Counted from the stretch's first letter, positions 1-10,919 are shown. The stretch is DNA of 34,018 nucleotides from Schoenoplectus triqueter (GCA_964058805.1 CAXKVV010001074.1:1-34018), one strand, 5' to 3'. Made by a program: numbers and translations. Notes: generated by a model from the sequence alone, not told the origin.

Positions 1-194
1 ATTTTTTAAGAAAATCAAACTGACCTGATCCGAAATCAAATGACCTTTAATTCAATTGAAATCTATCAACGGTCTAAAAAATTACAACATATAAATTGAT
101 CTGACCCGATCCGATTTCTATTAGAAAGTCAAACTGACCCGACCCGTCAGATCCGAACCCGAACTTGAACCGACCCACCCGATTGCCACCTCTA
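1..194 (-). mobile_element. Truncated GGGTC-rich hAT-type non-autonomous element (right part only)
   Basis: The segment ends in TGCCACCTCTA, the inverted-repeat end of the nested element at 11704-12016. Read on the minus strand it is colinear with that element from about 11704 to 11944, sharing the GGTGGCAATCGGG start, the GTTTGACTTTCT blocks and the 'GTTGATAGATTTC' spacer. It has far fewer clean GGGTC repeats, so it looks like an older copy. The other end lies outside the window, so its 8-bp target duplication (the right copy would be 195-202) cannot be checked. It has no coding capacity. Confidence 0.75.
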
Positions 195-528
195 GTGATT
201 GGTATCTTTTTTTTTTAACAGAACTGCATCACGATTTAAAATATTATGAATATTAAAGATGATTATATCGAAATGCAATCAATGTCATGAATATCATCTA
301 TTATTTCCAAGATTTTAGTACATCTTATCTATAATTTTAAAATCTTACAAGACCTGTGGTGCACAAGTTAAGATTATGTCATAACTAAACATGAAAAAGG
401 AAAAAAGGAATCTAAGAGAAACCTTTTTACAACATCTGTTTATGGCCTGAAAAAAATAAAGAAAAAGTTTTCAACTATAAACCCTACTAAAGAGAATTTA
501 ACTAGGTGACATCTATGATCTATGGCCA
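195..528. other. 3' flank of the WRKY gene
   Basis: AT-rich sequence between the hAT fragment and the WRKY stop codon. It probably holds the 3' UTR and polyadenylation region of the minus-strand WRKY gene. I could not place a poly(A) signal with confidence, and I see no gene. Confidence 0.4.
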
Positions 529-3104
529 TCAGTTGAATTCAGAAATACCGTATCTCCCCTGATTTTGTACCAATTCAGGAAAATACCCATTTGAACTTGT
601 TTGGTTGGGGTTAAACAAACCCGGTACTGGCCGAGCAACCAATGTGCTGTTATTCATGCGAGATCCACGCCCAGAGGGTAAGTCGTGGTTATGTTTTCCT
701 TCATATGTGGTTATAACCGACCTTATGTCGTGGGCTGCTCTCTCCACATGCTTTCTTACGGGACAGCCGGAAGTGGTACACTTGTAGTAGCTCCTGCACA
801 TACCAAAAGGGACAAATTAAAAGAGTATTCTTTACAAATTTCTATTTTATTGTTGCATCAATAATTGCAATGATGGACTACGGGCACAATCTCAGTATCC
901 CTAAAGTGATCTTAGTTATATTTTCAACAATTTCTTGACAGCTGTTTAACTGGTACTGTTACCTATCCTAGCTGACATTGATTATTTGAAACTTAAGCTG
1001 ATGTGGCGAACCAATCTTACAATGTATCGTCGAACAAAAATAGAATTTTCCAAACTTTGGGCCACTAATGTAACTGTTACATGGAGCTGAGAGCATTAAC
1101 AAAAGATAATTGTCATGAAGCCTGATACAAACCTTGGGTTGTGGTTTCCCTTGACCACCTTCTGGCCGTATTTTCTCCATCTGTAACCATCATCTAAAAT
1201 ATCTACATCGCTTGTCGTCTGGACCACAACACGTGGCTCTTTATGAGGCCCATTTCCAGAGACTGATATACCCTCACTGTCATCTTCTCTCTTCCTGTAT
1301 AAATAAGAAATAAACAATGAGTTGGATATTAGGACCTTTAACTGATGAAGCAGCTGGTCAAAAGGTCAATTTGGAATGTGAAATAACCTAATAGTTCAAG
1401 GATATTTACAATTATTGACCAAATCATATCATCTTTATATGTAGCAGCAAAGCATTGGCTTAATTTCCTATAACCCCTTGCAAAAAAAAAACCATTTACT
1501 TTTGGTCTGTGAACCTGAGAATTATACAACTAATATGCTCTTCTACCCAATTTCTAGTAAAATGAGCAAGAATCCTCCCTCTTCTCGAGTTGAAGAAGGG
1601 CTAGATTTGACAGAACTTAATGATGGAAATAACTATAGAATCAATAAATTTATTACCTCTTAGAGTTCCATTCATTTCCATCAAATCCATCACTGCTCAG
1701 CTGAGAGCTCATTTCCTTTTCCTCAAATCCAAATGAGGCAGAAGAGTTCTCAGGCGTGGCATCAGAACTCACGAACCCGTGATCTCCATAAGATCGAACT
1801 GGTTGTGTAGAGCCCGAGTTTCTTCGGGTCGAAACAGGTTTAGGGTGGTTATGCTCTCCCTTGTATACGATCTCAGTGACCCGACCATCAATTAAAGAAT
1901 TCTCAACCTTTTTCTTTACCGGGCAGTTTGGGTGAGTGCACTTGTAATAACTCCTAGGATTTTCACTTGCCTTCACTTGTTTCTGTCCATACTTGCGCCA
2001 GTTATACCCATCATTGTTCCTTCTTCTATCACTTGCAGTAGCTTGACTTGTCTGGTTTGAGGTTCCGGATTTTGAGGGTTGCTGGCTCGATGATTGTTTG
2101 TACTCCAGGTAAGCAGGTTCCTGTATTAGGAAATTAAAATTGTTACAGTGATGGTGAATTCGTAAGGAATCATTGCCAAATATAACCATGGCAGTTCAAT
2201 TTTGTGCTGCTATTTATGTAAAGATTATAGCATCCTTTTTCTGTAATTCCAGCATGACCTTTGGTACAACAAGCTTATCATCAGTGCACTGATACAAATT
2301 GATGCAGTTCTAATATAGTTCCAAACATTGTGTTTAACAGACTAATTCAAACAGGACCTATATATGGTTGAATTTGTTAAAAAAATATAAAGGCATACAA
2401 GAAAATAACAAGTTAACAATCACTCCATACAAATGAAATTACCTCTGAGGAAGTCCGATTGGAAGGTGCATGTTCAACTTTATTTTCTCGGGTAAAAAAT
2501 GAGAAGTCACTAGGAAATGTTTCTTCTTCCTTGATGCTTTGTTGGTTGTTATCTGCATAAGCGGTTCTCCAATCGAAGGCTTGTGTTGGGAAAACACCAA
2601 CCGTTGGAGATGGAAACATCTGTATGTATAAACCATACATAAAAATTACACCTACTCTTTCTTAGGAATTTCAACAAACACCATAGTTGATTAAACTCAG
2701 TTAATAAGCTTATAGCGCAATTAATCTAATCACAGAATTATGCACGCAGTTATCTCATATAAACAGAAAATTGCTTTGAGAAACACAAAATTAAGCTGAT
2801 TAAGTTGTACAATTTAGTAGAAAGGATGGATGGTACTGGTAGTGCAGAAACTTACATTAGAGGCGAGAAGCACAGGAGAGTCTAGGAGTGCGGCAGGGCT
2901 GAGGCCAGAAGGAATACCAAAGAAGGAAGAAAAAGAGATTGGATCGGTAGAGAGAGGCAAGGAAGGAGGCGTAATTGACTTGAATTTGGGGATGTTCTCA
3001 CGATTTTGCTCTTTGGAATCAGCATTCTCGGCTGAGAGAAGCTCTGTAAAAGACGGGGTGAAGAAGGAGAAAGGTGATCTCAGGTCAGATGTCTCGAGAG
3101 TCAT
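529..3104 (-). CDS. WRKY: Group I WRKY transcription factor (WRKY33/WRKY26-like), five exons
   Basis: Nuclear DNA-binding regulator of the plant WRKY family, which binds W-boxes (TTGACC/T). I read exons 3104-2856, 2619-2443, 2120-1657, 1294-1133 and 793-529; all introns are GT-AG and the frame holds throughout, giving 438 codons plus TGA. The N-terminal WRKY domain has WRKYGQK at about residues 183-189 and a C-X4-C-X23-H-X-H finger (C203, C208, H232, H234). The C-terminal domain has WRKYGQK at 336-342 and C356, C361, H385, H387. The intron within the PR codon of the C-terminal domain is the position conserved in the family. KRKR at 296-299 is a likely nuclear signal. The N-terminus has Ser/Thr-Pro sites ([31 protein letters not shown]) like the MAP-kinase target region of WRKY33-type proteins. 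The ATG at 3104 is chosen because no ATG lies upstream in frame and GCC precedes it. The N-terminus is rather short for WRKY33; the exact orthologue is not decided. Confidence 0.95.
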
Positions 3105-3242
3105 GGCGAGAGACCACAGCAAACAGAGACAGAAATACAGAAAGAAAGAAGGAGATAAGTTGTTCTTCAATTTCTGATGTTTGAAAGATTTGGTATGGAA
3201 GAAGGAAATCGAGAAATGAAGACTGGTCGTTGTGCCTCCTCG

Positions 3243-3250
3243 TTTATATA
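3243..3250 (-). promoter_or_regulatory. TATA box of the WRKY gene
   Basis: TATATAAA on the minus strand, about 140 bases upstream of the WRKY start codon. This spacing would give a 5' leader of roughly 100 bases. A TGACGT element (as-1/bZIP-type core) lies directly upstream at 3252-3257. Assignment is by motif and position only. Confidence 0.6.
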
Positions 3251-3257
3251 TACGTCA

Positions 3258-4789
3258 GACTCGGTCGAAATGAAGAAAAAAGACCCAGGATTGTCCCCCA
3301 CTAACATTTTGTACAATACTTCACCAGACACATTTTGTCCAAAATATATTAGTGGTTTATGAGTAGAATAGTTCAAGGATTTGGTCCTTAAATTCAATCC
3401 GATCGGTTTTTTTTAAAAACTCAGTTTTTATCTGATTTTTAGAAGTTCAGTCAATTCTATTCAATTATAAAAGTTATTTTCAATCTTTAAAAAACATATT
3501 CTTTTAATCTAACTCTTATTAAACCTAACATTTATCCGACCTTCTCAAATCATTTCTTTAATATTTTATATTATATATTAATTACACATAAAAATCTAAA
3601 AAATTAAAAAAATTAAAAAAATATTAAAACAGAAAAACATAATTTAATATTATTATACAAAATAAATTAATATTAAATAATATAAAATCGATAAATATAT
3701 ATATATAACATAAAATGTTAAAAATCTTTATCAAACTCAGTGCTTATCCAACTCTCTCGTAAGCCCGCTAATTTGACTCTTAAGAAGTCTATCTAAGCTT
3801 TTAAGATTAATGCCTACTTATAACTTATAAGGGACGGCAATAATATATCGTGATGGTAGTAAACGAGCGTAGGAAATGTTAGTGGAATTATTCGTTCGTA
3901 TTTTAGGAGGTGACGTAATGTATGAGTGGAGCTGCTGTGGAGGGAAACAAACGGAGCTGCTGAGAAAGAGATGAGCAGCTTGATTATTTGACCGTTGAAT
4001 AGTCAAAGTTTGAATATTTGACTGGCGGCTTTGGTCTTATTTGCTAGTCCTGATCCTCTGTGTGCATGAAGAAACATTATGATGCTGTGGCGGGTTTCTG
4101 ACAGAAATCATAAGCTACTCGTGACTCGTGAGTGTGGCCGTGGCCCGTGTGAGTGGTTTGAATGACCTGTGAAATGGCACACAAACATCTACAGAGAATT
4201 AATTATATATGTATGTCTTTACTTTTGCAGAGGGGCTAGGAGTCAACTTCAACGGGAGAGATTATCTGATACGCCAGTGCCCAGTGGTAGATTGGTAGTG
4301 GATTTAAATAATAATATATAATAATAAAATTCAATCCACTTGGTGGGAAGAAGGAAATAATATTTTGCGACACATGAGGATGAAACATGCAAATCCAATT
4401 CTTGTATTATTTTGGCAGAGCTTGGTAGCAGATCGCTGCTTTGGTCCAGAGCCCAGAGGGCCAGAGCCCAAGCCCAGAGGATGGAAATATGACTGGAAGT
4501 GGAGGCCCGGCCCAAATTAACGAACTAAATGGGCCTCACAATGGGAACGCTCTGAGTCTCAGATCAGGCTAAGAGCCGAAGAGTAAGAGTCCACTTCAAT
4601 CAGCCTGCATCAGCTCTCCCATGGCCATCAAATCATCAATTAAATAATAATTTTATTTTGATGCACGCAAAGATCTATTAGACTTCAAAAAATAAACTAT
4701 TTTAATTATTGCACTCTTTATTTTTATGACAGGAATATTATTATATTATATAATATAGCATTAGCACAGATAAAACAGCAGAGTAACTC
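3258..4789. other. WRKY upstream intergenic region
   Basis: 3400-3720 is strongly AT-rich and featureless. 3780-4260 is more balanced and holds the W-box cluster. 4440-4560 contains short direct repeats of GCCCAGAG and two site II-like motifs (CGGCCCAAAT, ATGGGCCTC), common in plant promoters. I see no convincing ORF or RNA gene. Confidence 0.4.
3988..4023. promoter_or_regulatory. W-box cluster upstream of the WRKY gene
   Basis: Three W-box cores lie within 36 bases: TTGACC at 3988-3993, AGTCAA (TTGACT on the other strand) at 4001-4006, and TTGACT at 4018-4023. Another AGTCAA lies at 4241-4246. They sit about 0.75 kb upstream of the TATA box of a WRKY gene. Clustered W-boxes in WRKY promoters are a known sign of auto- or cross-regulation by WRKY proteins; the function here is inferred. 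Confidence 0.5.
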
Positions 4790-5290
4790 AAAAGAAAGCA
4801 TTGAAATATTGTCGTGTAAAAGAGAAACACCGAGGAAATGTTACTCCAATCCAACGCCTGGTGCCCTGGTCATTCAATTCCGATGTATTTCAATTGCATT
4901 TAAATGTTTACTTCTATTTTCAAACCATTTTTCTCTTTATTTTAGCATTTCATTTGTGTAAATTCTCAAAAAAAAAATTTGCATTTTACTGAAGGTTTAG
5001 TGCCGATTTAATTTGTAGGAACAATGAACATAGACTTGTCAGAGCTGCTTCAAAATAATTTTTCTGACAGCAGTAAATAGATGCAAAATGAGAAAAAGAA
5101 CCATGCATGAAGAGAGGTCATTGACATTTGCTCATTTTTGCCATTTGCAAAGCCTTTCCGACATGGCATCTATAAATAATAAATACAGCATATGGTGATT
5201 GAAGAGATTAAATTAAATTGATGCCAGGAAATTGACAGTTCACCTCAGTTGTGGGCGCAGAGACTTGATTTCCCAGGCCAAGGCCTAGCT
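4790..5290 (+). repeat. Tandem-array block, copy A
   Basis: Non-coding block that recurs colinearly at 17660-18060 plus 18425-18510 (copy B) and at 26869-28115 (copy C). Shared landmarks in order are GTAAAAGAGAAACACCGAGG, TCATTCAATTCC, a GTATTT..TTGCATTTAAAT stretch, a pyrimidine-rich tract, GAAGGTTTAG, AACAATGAACATAGACTTG, CATATGGTGATTGAAG, and a GGGCGCAGAG..CC end. Copy A lacks the 'GCATGTG..GGAAGATAAA' middle part present in B and C. It lies 3.2 kb upstream of the intact DUF7796-like gene, so it marks the left part of duplication unit A. Confidence 0.75.
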
Positions 5291-6237
5291 TATGAATTAC
5301 TTTCCTCCTTTTCTTTTCTTTTTTCACTTTTTTTCTGAAAAAGAAAATCACGAAGAACTCTATATAATTTCAATCGAGTATTGAACACTTTCTTACAATT
5401 TCAAATGATGTTTTTTTTTTATCTTGTACTTTCTATATAGCAAATATCCTCTTTCTTTGAGTTCTTTCCTTGAAGATATTAAAAGAAATTCAAACATACC
5501 CTTCACCTCTTTAAAACTCTTTTTTATTAAAAAAGTAGCATATACATTAACATTTCAATATTTAAAAAGACAAATTAATATTATTTAGTTCTTACATTGA
5601 GAATGAAATTATTATATTTTTTTCCTCTATATTTTTGTCTAATATATATCCATCCATCACAAACATTAATTGCTTCAAAACTACAAAATCATTTTTTTTT
5701 TAAAAATAAAACAACACAAATGATTCAATGAATAAATGCTAAACTTAAAAAATTATTACTCTTGAAGGCAGATTTAGTACATGCATGTTGTAACACGTCT
5801 CACCTTTATGTGAGTGATACATGCTCAAATTTTTGAGAAAATATATAGAAAACTATGTTCAGATATTGAGAATAAGTATGAAATGCGTATCAAGTGCATG
5901 CGTGTTCGAGCATGATGCGGTACTATGAATACCAGGTGCACCATACATATAGATAGGGTATTGAAGTTGTTTATTAACTTTGATTCGTCCCGATATGTCG
6001 CTTAAAATATTGGACGTAATCAAATGCATACACCAAAGGTCCAAGGGGTGCGACGAGATTTATTGCCCATCAAAGTGGCGAGCAGGATTCTGTTCTTCGA
6101 GATCGGATGATGCAAGTTTATTTCATCTTTTTCGAGAGTCTTTCATTATTCAAAGAGCATGACCGAAATCACAGTCAGAAAGAGCAACAAATTTGCTTCC
6201 TCAAGAGGTGTCAAGGGGTGTCAATGGTAACTGCGTC
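5291..6237. other. Intergenic region with a short GC-richer segment
   Basis: 5300-5870 is AT-rich and without recognisable content. 5980-6165 is clearly richer in G+C and open in two frames for about 60 codons, but I recognise no protein, and the AT-rich flanks give no gene structure. Just before the hAT element the sequence GGGTGTCAATGG occurs at 6216-6227, repeating most of the element's terminus. Confidence 0.35.
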
Positions 6238-6642
6238 TAGGGTGTCAATGGTCGGGTCGGGTCGGGTCGGATTATATTATTTTATTATTTTTTATCCGAT
6301 TTGGATTAAATTCAGGTTAAAAAATCTTGATCCATATCCAATCCGATGGGTCACGGGTTGACCCGACCCAATCCATATAAAATTATTTAATATTTATTAA
6401 TTATTTATATATAATTTTAAGTAATAAAATATTAATTTATAATTAATCTTAATTAGTGTATAATTAGTGTATATTTAAGCTTTAATTAGTAATAAATCAC
6501 AAAATTATTTTAAAAAACATAATTAATCGGGTCGGGTCGGGTTGACCTCAACCCGATCCGATCCGATTCGGATCAAAAAACTTAAACCCATATCCGACCC
6601 ATTTATTTTCAGATCGGATCGGGTCAATAATTTACACCCCTA
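6238..6642. mobile_element. hAT-type non-autonomous element (MITE), 405 bp
   Basis: The element begins TAGGGTGTCAATGG and ends TTACACCCCTA, giving short imperfect terminal inverted repeats of hAT type. The flanks are ACTGCGTC (6230-6237) and ACTGCGCC (6643-6650), an 8-bp target duplication with one mismatch, which is the hAT signature. Both ends carry GGGTCGGGTCGG-type repeats in opposite orientation around an AT-rich core. It has no coding capacity. Confidence 0.85.
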
Positions 6643-7539
6643 ACTGCGCCACTCATTTGTTTATGAAGTATCAACAATCGTGTCATATATATATTTTGAT
6701 ATAAAAATATATTTCTTTTTAATTATAATTTTTTGTATAATTTAATTTTATATAAAAAATAATTATATATACACAAATCCGTATGTTATATTTTTTCTAA
6801 ATTGATGTATTACTGATACTCATACTTGCATATATCCGTGCAATATAGATAAATTGCTAGGAGCTTTTTTTTTCAAAAAAAAAAGGATCACTGCTCCTAC
6901 ATGTTTAATATTTTTTCTCGTTAAACCAGTCGATTGACATATATTGCTTGGAAAAAATGGAGTCATTGTGAACATTTCAATAAAAGAAAGGTTTCTTTTG
7001 TATTTTTGAACGAAAGAGGGGTTATGTATATATATTTTTTTAATTTCTTAAATAAAATTGGATTCATGTTGAACTGTATATTTGCAGCTATTTAGGAATG
7101 TAATTTAATTTGAAAACGTGTTTTGAAAGTCTAGTGCAAATGTATAAATCATATAATTAATACTTGGAAGAGAGTTCAAATGTGACTATTTTATATGCTT
7201 CATTGATCCCTCTTCGATCTCATCCTCTTAAGGAATCCAAAATGCAATTTTGTGTTCGAATTATATGTTCAAAATGGCGATTTACTTGTCAACAAACAAC
7301 CAAATAGTTAGAAAAGATTAATTTTGTTATTTGATATTATTTATTTGTTAATTTATTAGTTTTAAATATTAAATATTATCTTGACATAAGTTATACTGTG
7401 ATTTTTTATAATAATAATATACTAATTATATCTATAAAAATAAATTTTATTAATCATAATTTTAACTAAGAATGATAATGCGTTAATGGTAATGTCATTT
7501 TACAAATGTGTTAGTCTCATTAGTGTGTTTATGCAAAAA
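6643..7539. other. AT-rich intergenic spacer
   Basis: AT-rich DNA with homopolymer runs and no recognisable gene, RNA or transposon end. Confidence 0.4.
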
Positions 7540-7926
7540 TATCCAGATTTTTTTTATTTTAGTAAATAAAATAAAAAATATAGCAAATTGGTCATCTCTC
7601 TCCTCACTTTTGTGTTTATAGCCAGACCTGAGTTTGAAACTCAGGTCCAGTTTTTTTTTTTTGGAAACGTAAAAAAAAAAATTTACCCGGACCCGAGTTT
7701 CAAACTCGGGTCCAGCTATCCCATTTGCATTTACAACGTCTCCCATAAGGATAGCTGGACCCGAGTTTGAAACTCGGGTCCGGGTAATTTTTTTTTACGT
7801 TTCTGTATAATAAAAAAAACCGGACCCGAGTTTCAAACTCGGGTCTGGCTATAAACGCAAAAGTGAGGAGAATGATGACCAGTTTGCTATATTTATTTGT
7901 TTTATTTACTAAAATAAAAAATATCT
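7540..7926. mobile_element. Long fold-back element with four internal palindromes
   Basis: Two arms of about 180 bases (7540-7721 and 7749-7926) are inverted copies around a 27-base loop. Each arm carries two copies of a palindrome with core GAGTTTCAAACTC or GAGTTTGAAACTC flanked by GACCC/GGGTC, at 7625-7647, 7689-7713, 7757-7781 and 7823-7845. The outer parts are AT-rich with matched TTTAGTAAATAAAA / TTTTATTTACTAAAA blocks. A transcript would fold into one very long hairpin with side hairpins. No clear target duplication or transposase is visible, so the class (fold-back or MITE-derived) is open. Confidence 0.75.
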
Positions 7927-8491
7927 GAAAATTATCACTCTCAGTTTGTGTGTGTTGTTCTTTTGTTTCCCCGATCAAATGTTTTTTTTCCAATGTACGA
8001 ATGTTGCAAAACCAAGTTTTGTCCGCAAGTGGGAGTAAGATACTCTCGGTGGCGTGTTTTTTTTGGTAAATTACCTAAAAAAATAAAACACGTTAATTTC
8101 AGTGATATTTTTATACAAATACGTCAGTGGGCAGATACATTAGCAGAGTATCATTGCCAATGATGCATAATTTAATAAAGTTTATTATCAAAAAGATGAT
8201 TAATTATATTATTGTTTAAAAACAATAATATATATGGGGGGTGGGGGGTAATGTTCAAATATAGAATATTTGATGTGCAATTCACGTACATCTAGTAAAT
8301 CCTGCAAAATAACTTTATTTATTATTATGTAAATATAAATTAAGTTGCTCGGTTATGTAGTTTTATCTCTCGGTACATTCACAGGCTGAACCATATAATT
8401 AAGGGCTGGATAGATCATTATTCTTTAAATAGAGCTTGTGTCGCATATGCACTTCTTTCTCATGTAAGTCTTCTAAAAAGCAAACGAAACG
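7927..8491 (+). promoter_or_regulatory. 5' flank of the first DUF7796-like gene
   Basis: AT-rich upstream region. A TATA-like TTTAAATA lies at 8424-8431, about 60 bases before the start codon, preceding an A/C-rich leader that ends AAACGAAACG before ATG. A G-run (GGGGGGTGGGGGG) sits at 8235-8247. The promoter call is by position and motif only. Confidence 0.45.
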
Positions 8492-9611
8492 ATGCGCAGC
8501 GAATTACAAGATAGGCCATTAAAACCGTTTAAAGAACCTCTCAGTTCAGCATCTCTGCTTCCTCTCAGGGCATACGATAAAAAGAAGTTGAAGCTCCTAC
8601 TGGGACGCCACCTTGCACCGATTTACCGTCCGGTTTTACTATGCTTACTATTTTTCATCATTGTTGTTTCTTTACATTATTACAATCGAGATGCTCTGAT
8701 TCGTTTTGCGCAACATTCTAGCACCTCACGCATTGCGATTTGTCTAGTCGGAGGTGCCCGGAGGTTTGAATTGACCGGACCCTCCATTTTGAAGTATGTG
8801 CTGAATGTGTTCCCGGAGGCGGATCTGTTCGTGCATAGCAACTTCGATGAAGATAGCTTCAAGCTCGGATTATTTAGACTGGCCCCGCGTGTAACTGAGG
8901 TCAGGATAAGGAGGTCGGTGATGTTTCCCGAGACCGACGAGCAACGGAAGTTGCTTTTGGCTCGTTCCTCGCCTAATGGAATTCAGGTTTGCAACACTTT
9001 TTAGAGTTGATACTTAATAATTCATATATATAGAGAGGGAAGGGGAATTCAGGTTTCATATTTGTAATACTTACATTATATGGACATATGTTACTGCGAG
9101 CGGTTTCTAAATAAGTTCTCTTGGATACTGATATTTATATATCACTGTTTTTATTAGCAAGAGTCTAGTGCAGAGAGATGTCTCTGGCATATGCAATTGT
9201 GGAAACTGGAAAGATAATTCAACCTTGATAATATAGTTATGCTACCGTTAGACATAAAATACAAAATAATTATGTACTTTACGTCGTGTATCTCTCATTT
9301 TTTAAATTAAAAATACTGATTTAACTGATCAAAATTTTCTCTATATTAAAATATTGTTGGAGATCAAATTTAATATTTTAAAAAAATTCTATTTTTTTAG
9401 AGGTTAAAAATGTATCAAGTTCATGATTTTAAATAAAAATAATTTTCTAACCGACAAAAAAATAAAAGAATTTAAAAAAAAATTGGTTTTCAAATATATT
9501 TTAATATGGAGAACACTTTCAACAATCAGATCGGTGTTTTATATTCGAAAATGAGAGATACGACACGAACTGTAAAAATATTTTGTACTTCACGACTAAC
9601 CGAAGTATAAC

Positions 9612-9650
<39 letters not shown>

Positions 9651-10562
9651 GGAGCACCAATCAATTTAATTTTTTTGGGACAGCAGCAGTAGACATTGCA
9701 TCACAACTTTTACCAATAGAAATTAAATTGAAGTCTTAATTCCATATATACACATCAATTAATTATGTCGTATTGTTCACAGGGTTTTTTGCAATACTTT
9801 GACCTCATAGAAGGCTGTCTTAACATGATCAGCAAGTACGAATCACAAGGCAACTTCACATATGATTGGATCGTGCGCACTCGGTTAGATGGGTACTGGA
9901 ATGGTCCATTGGATCCAAAAGCCTTCAAACAAGGTGCATATGTTGTGCCGGAGGGTTCCCGATATACCGGCCTTAACGACCGCCTCGGCATTGGCAATCG
10001 CTCCTTTTCACAAGTGGCTCTGTCCCGACTGTCCGTCCTGCCCACGCTTGCCTCACTTGGCTTCTATGAGCTGAACTCAGAATGTGCTTTCCGCGAACAA
10101 CTGTTAGTATCTAATATAACCGCAGAGGAAGTCAAATTCCCATTCTGCATCTTATCGGGTCGTTTGTTTGACTACCCGCCAGAAAAGCCGTGGGGTTTGC
10201 CGCTTGCAGCTATCAGTAGCCCCGGTCCACTGAGCGGGGCTTATTGCCGACCATGCACGCCACAATGCAAAGGTGAGTGCGTAGCAAAATTGAACATGGA
10301 GCCAGACACATGGTTCAGCTGGACTGAGTGGAGGAATGGTAGCATCGAGCTATGTGACGGGCACCAACCATGGCAGGATGATTGGGAAGATATCTTCGAT
10401 GAAGTTGCCGGCGAGGCGGCAGCAAAAGTGAGGCGCAGAGTGAAAGAAATGAAGGCAGGGGAGTGTGTGAAGGAAATTGACGAGTTGAAGAGGAAAGCAG
10501 AGACATGGAACGGTCCTGATCCTATTGAGATCTGTAATTTGGGTTTATCACATGTTCAATAA
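8492..10562 (+). CDS. DUF7796-like type II membrane protein, putative Golgi glycosyltransferase-like, two exons
   Basis: Exons 8492-8986 and 9783-10562 (GT-AG, phase 0) give 424 aa ending in TAA. The order is a basic cytosolic tail, a single membrane span at about residues 47-64, then a long domain beginning RIAICLVGGARRFELTGPS (80-98). Exon 2 carries YDWIVRTRLDGYW (192-204), whose R-x-R-x-D pattern resembles metal-binding motifs of some glycosyltransferases, then LNDRLGIG, SSPGPLSGAYCRPCTPQC and a WSWTEW-like segment, with a charged helical C-terminus. Four N-glycosylation sequons (NFT, NRS, NIT, NGS) fit a luminal domain. I recall this plant family as DUF7796; enzymatic activity is inference. 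A paralogue starts at 33424 and a relic lies at 26.0 kb. The 796-base intron contains a MITE and a TA microsatellite. Confidence 0.88.
9235..9612. mobile_element. Long-inverted-repeat MITE inside the gene's intron
   Basis: The left end AGTTATGCTACCGTTAG and the right end (read inverted) AGTTATACTTCGGTTAG begin imperfect inverted repeats that continue to matching GTATCTCTCATTTT blocks. The interior has a GGAGATCAAATTT motif followed by T-rich runs ending in TTTTTTAGA, shared with the MITEs at 17.1, 25.3 and 29.8 kb. It lies wholly in the intron of the DUF7796-like gene and leaves both splice sites intact. Confidence 0.65.
9618..9648. repeat. TA microsatellite in the intron
   Basis: A run of alternating TA of about 30 bases just after the intronic MITE and 130 bases before the splice acceptor. 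Confidence 0.9.
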
Positions 10563-10919
10563 TAATAATAATAATAACTAGATATGTAGCTTTTCAGTTC
10601 TTTTTTGCATTTTAATTTTTAAATATTTAACAAATGCATATTTCCAACTGAACGCATAAAAGCAAATTATTAAAAAGTATTAAAGAAAGGGGGAAAGGGA
10701 AGGGGGGTATATTTTTTCAATTTGGAATGTACACGCGCTGTTCATATATGACCTATGTGAATCTTGACCTGGACATATATATGCATGTCGCATAAATATT
10801 AGAATAAATATAAAATGCCTTAAAGTTTTTGTTCTCTAATATATTGATATGTTGGCGATAGATAAACAAAAGTTTTAATAAAGAGCTGATTTTATAATTT
10901 TTTATTAATAATTTTATTG
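10563..10919. other. 3' flank of the first DUF7796-like gene
   Basis: Starts with a short AAT repeat after the stop codon, followed by AT-rich sequence. ATAAATATTAGAATAAATA near 10793 may serve polyadenylation. No gene is seen. Confidence 0.4.

Noticed and set aside
2814..3170. Extension of the WRKY protein upstream of the ATG at 3104, giving a signal-peptide-like N-terminus
   Set aside because: The extension begins with TTG, not ATG. No in-frame ATG lies upstream, and a nuclear WRKY factor would not need a hydrophobic leader; it is 5' UTR.
2830..3177. Plus-strand ORF of 115 codons antisense to WRKY exon 1
   Set aside because: It is the mirror of real coding sequence on the minus strand, highly charged and without family resemblance.
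7625..7845. Four evenly spaced palindromes as a CRISPR-like array
   Set aside because: Spacing follows the symmetry of one inverted repeat, the 'spacers' are themselves inverted copies, and this is plant nuclear DNA.
7495..7993. ORFs translating to ARPEFETRV-type peptides
   Set aside because: These are translations of the palindromes in the fold-back element; the same peptide appears on both strands because the sequence is symmetric.
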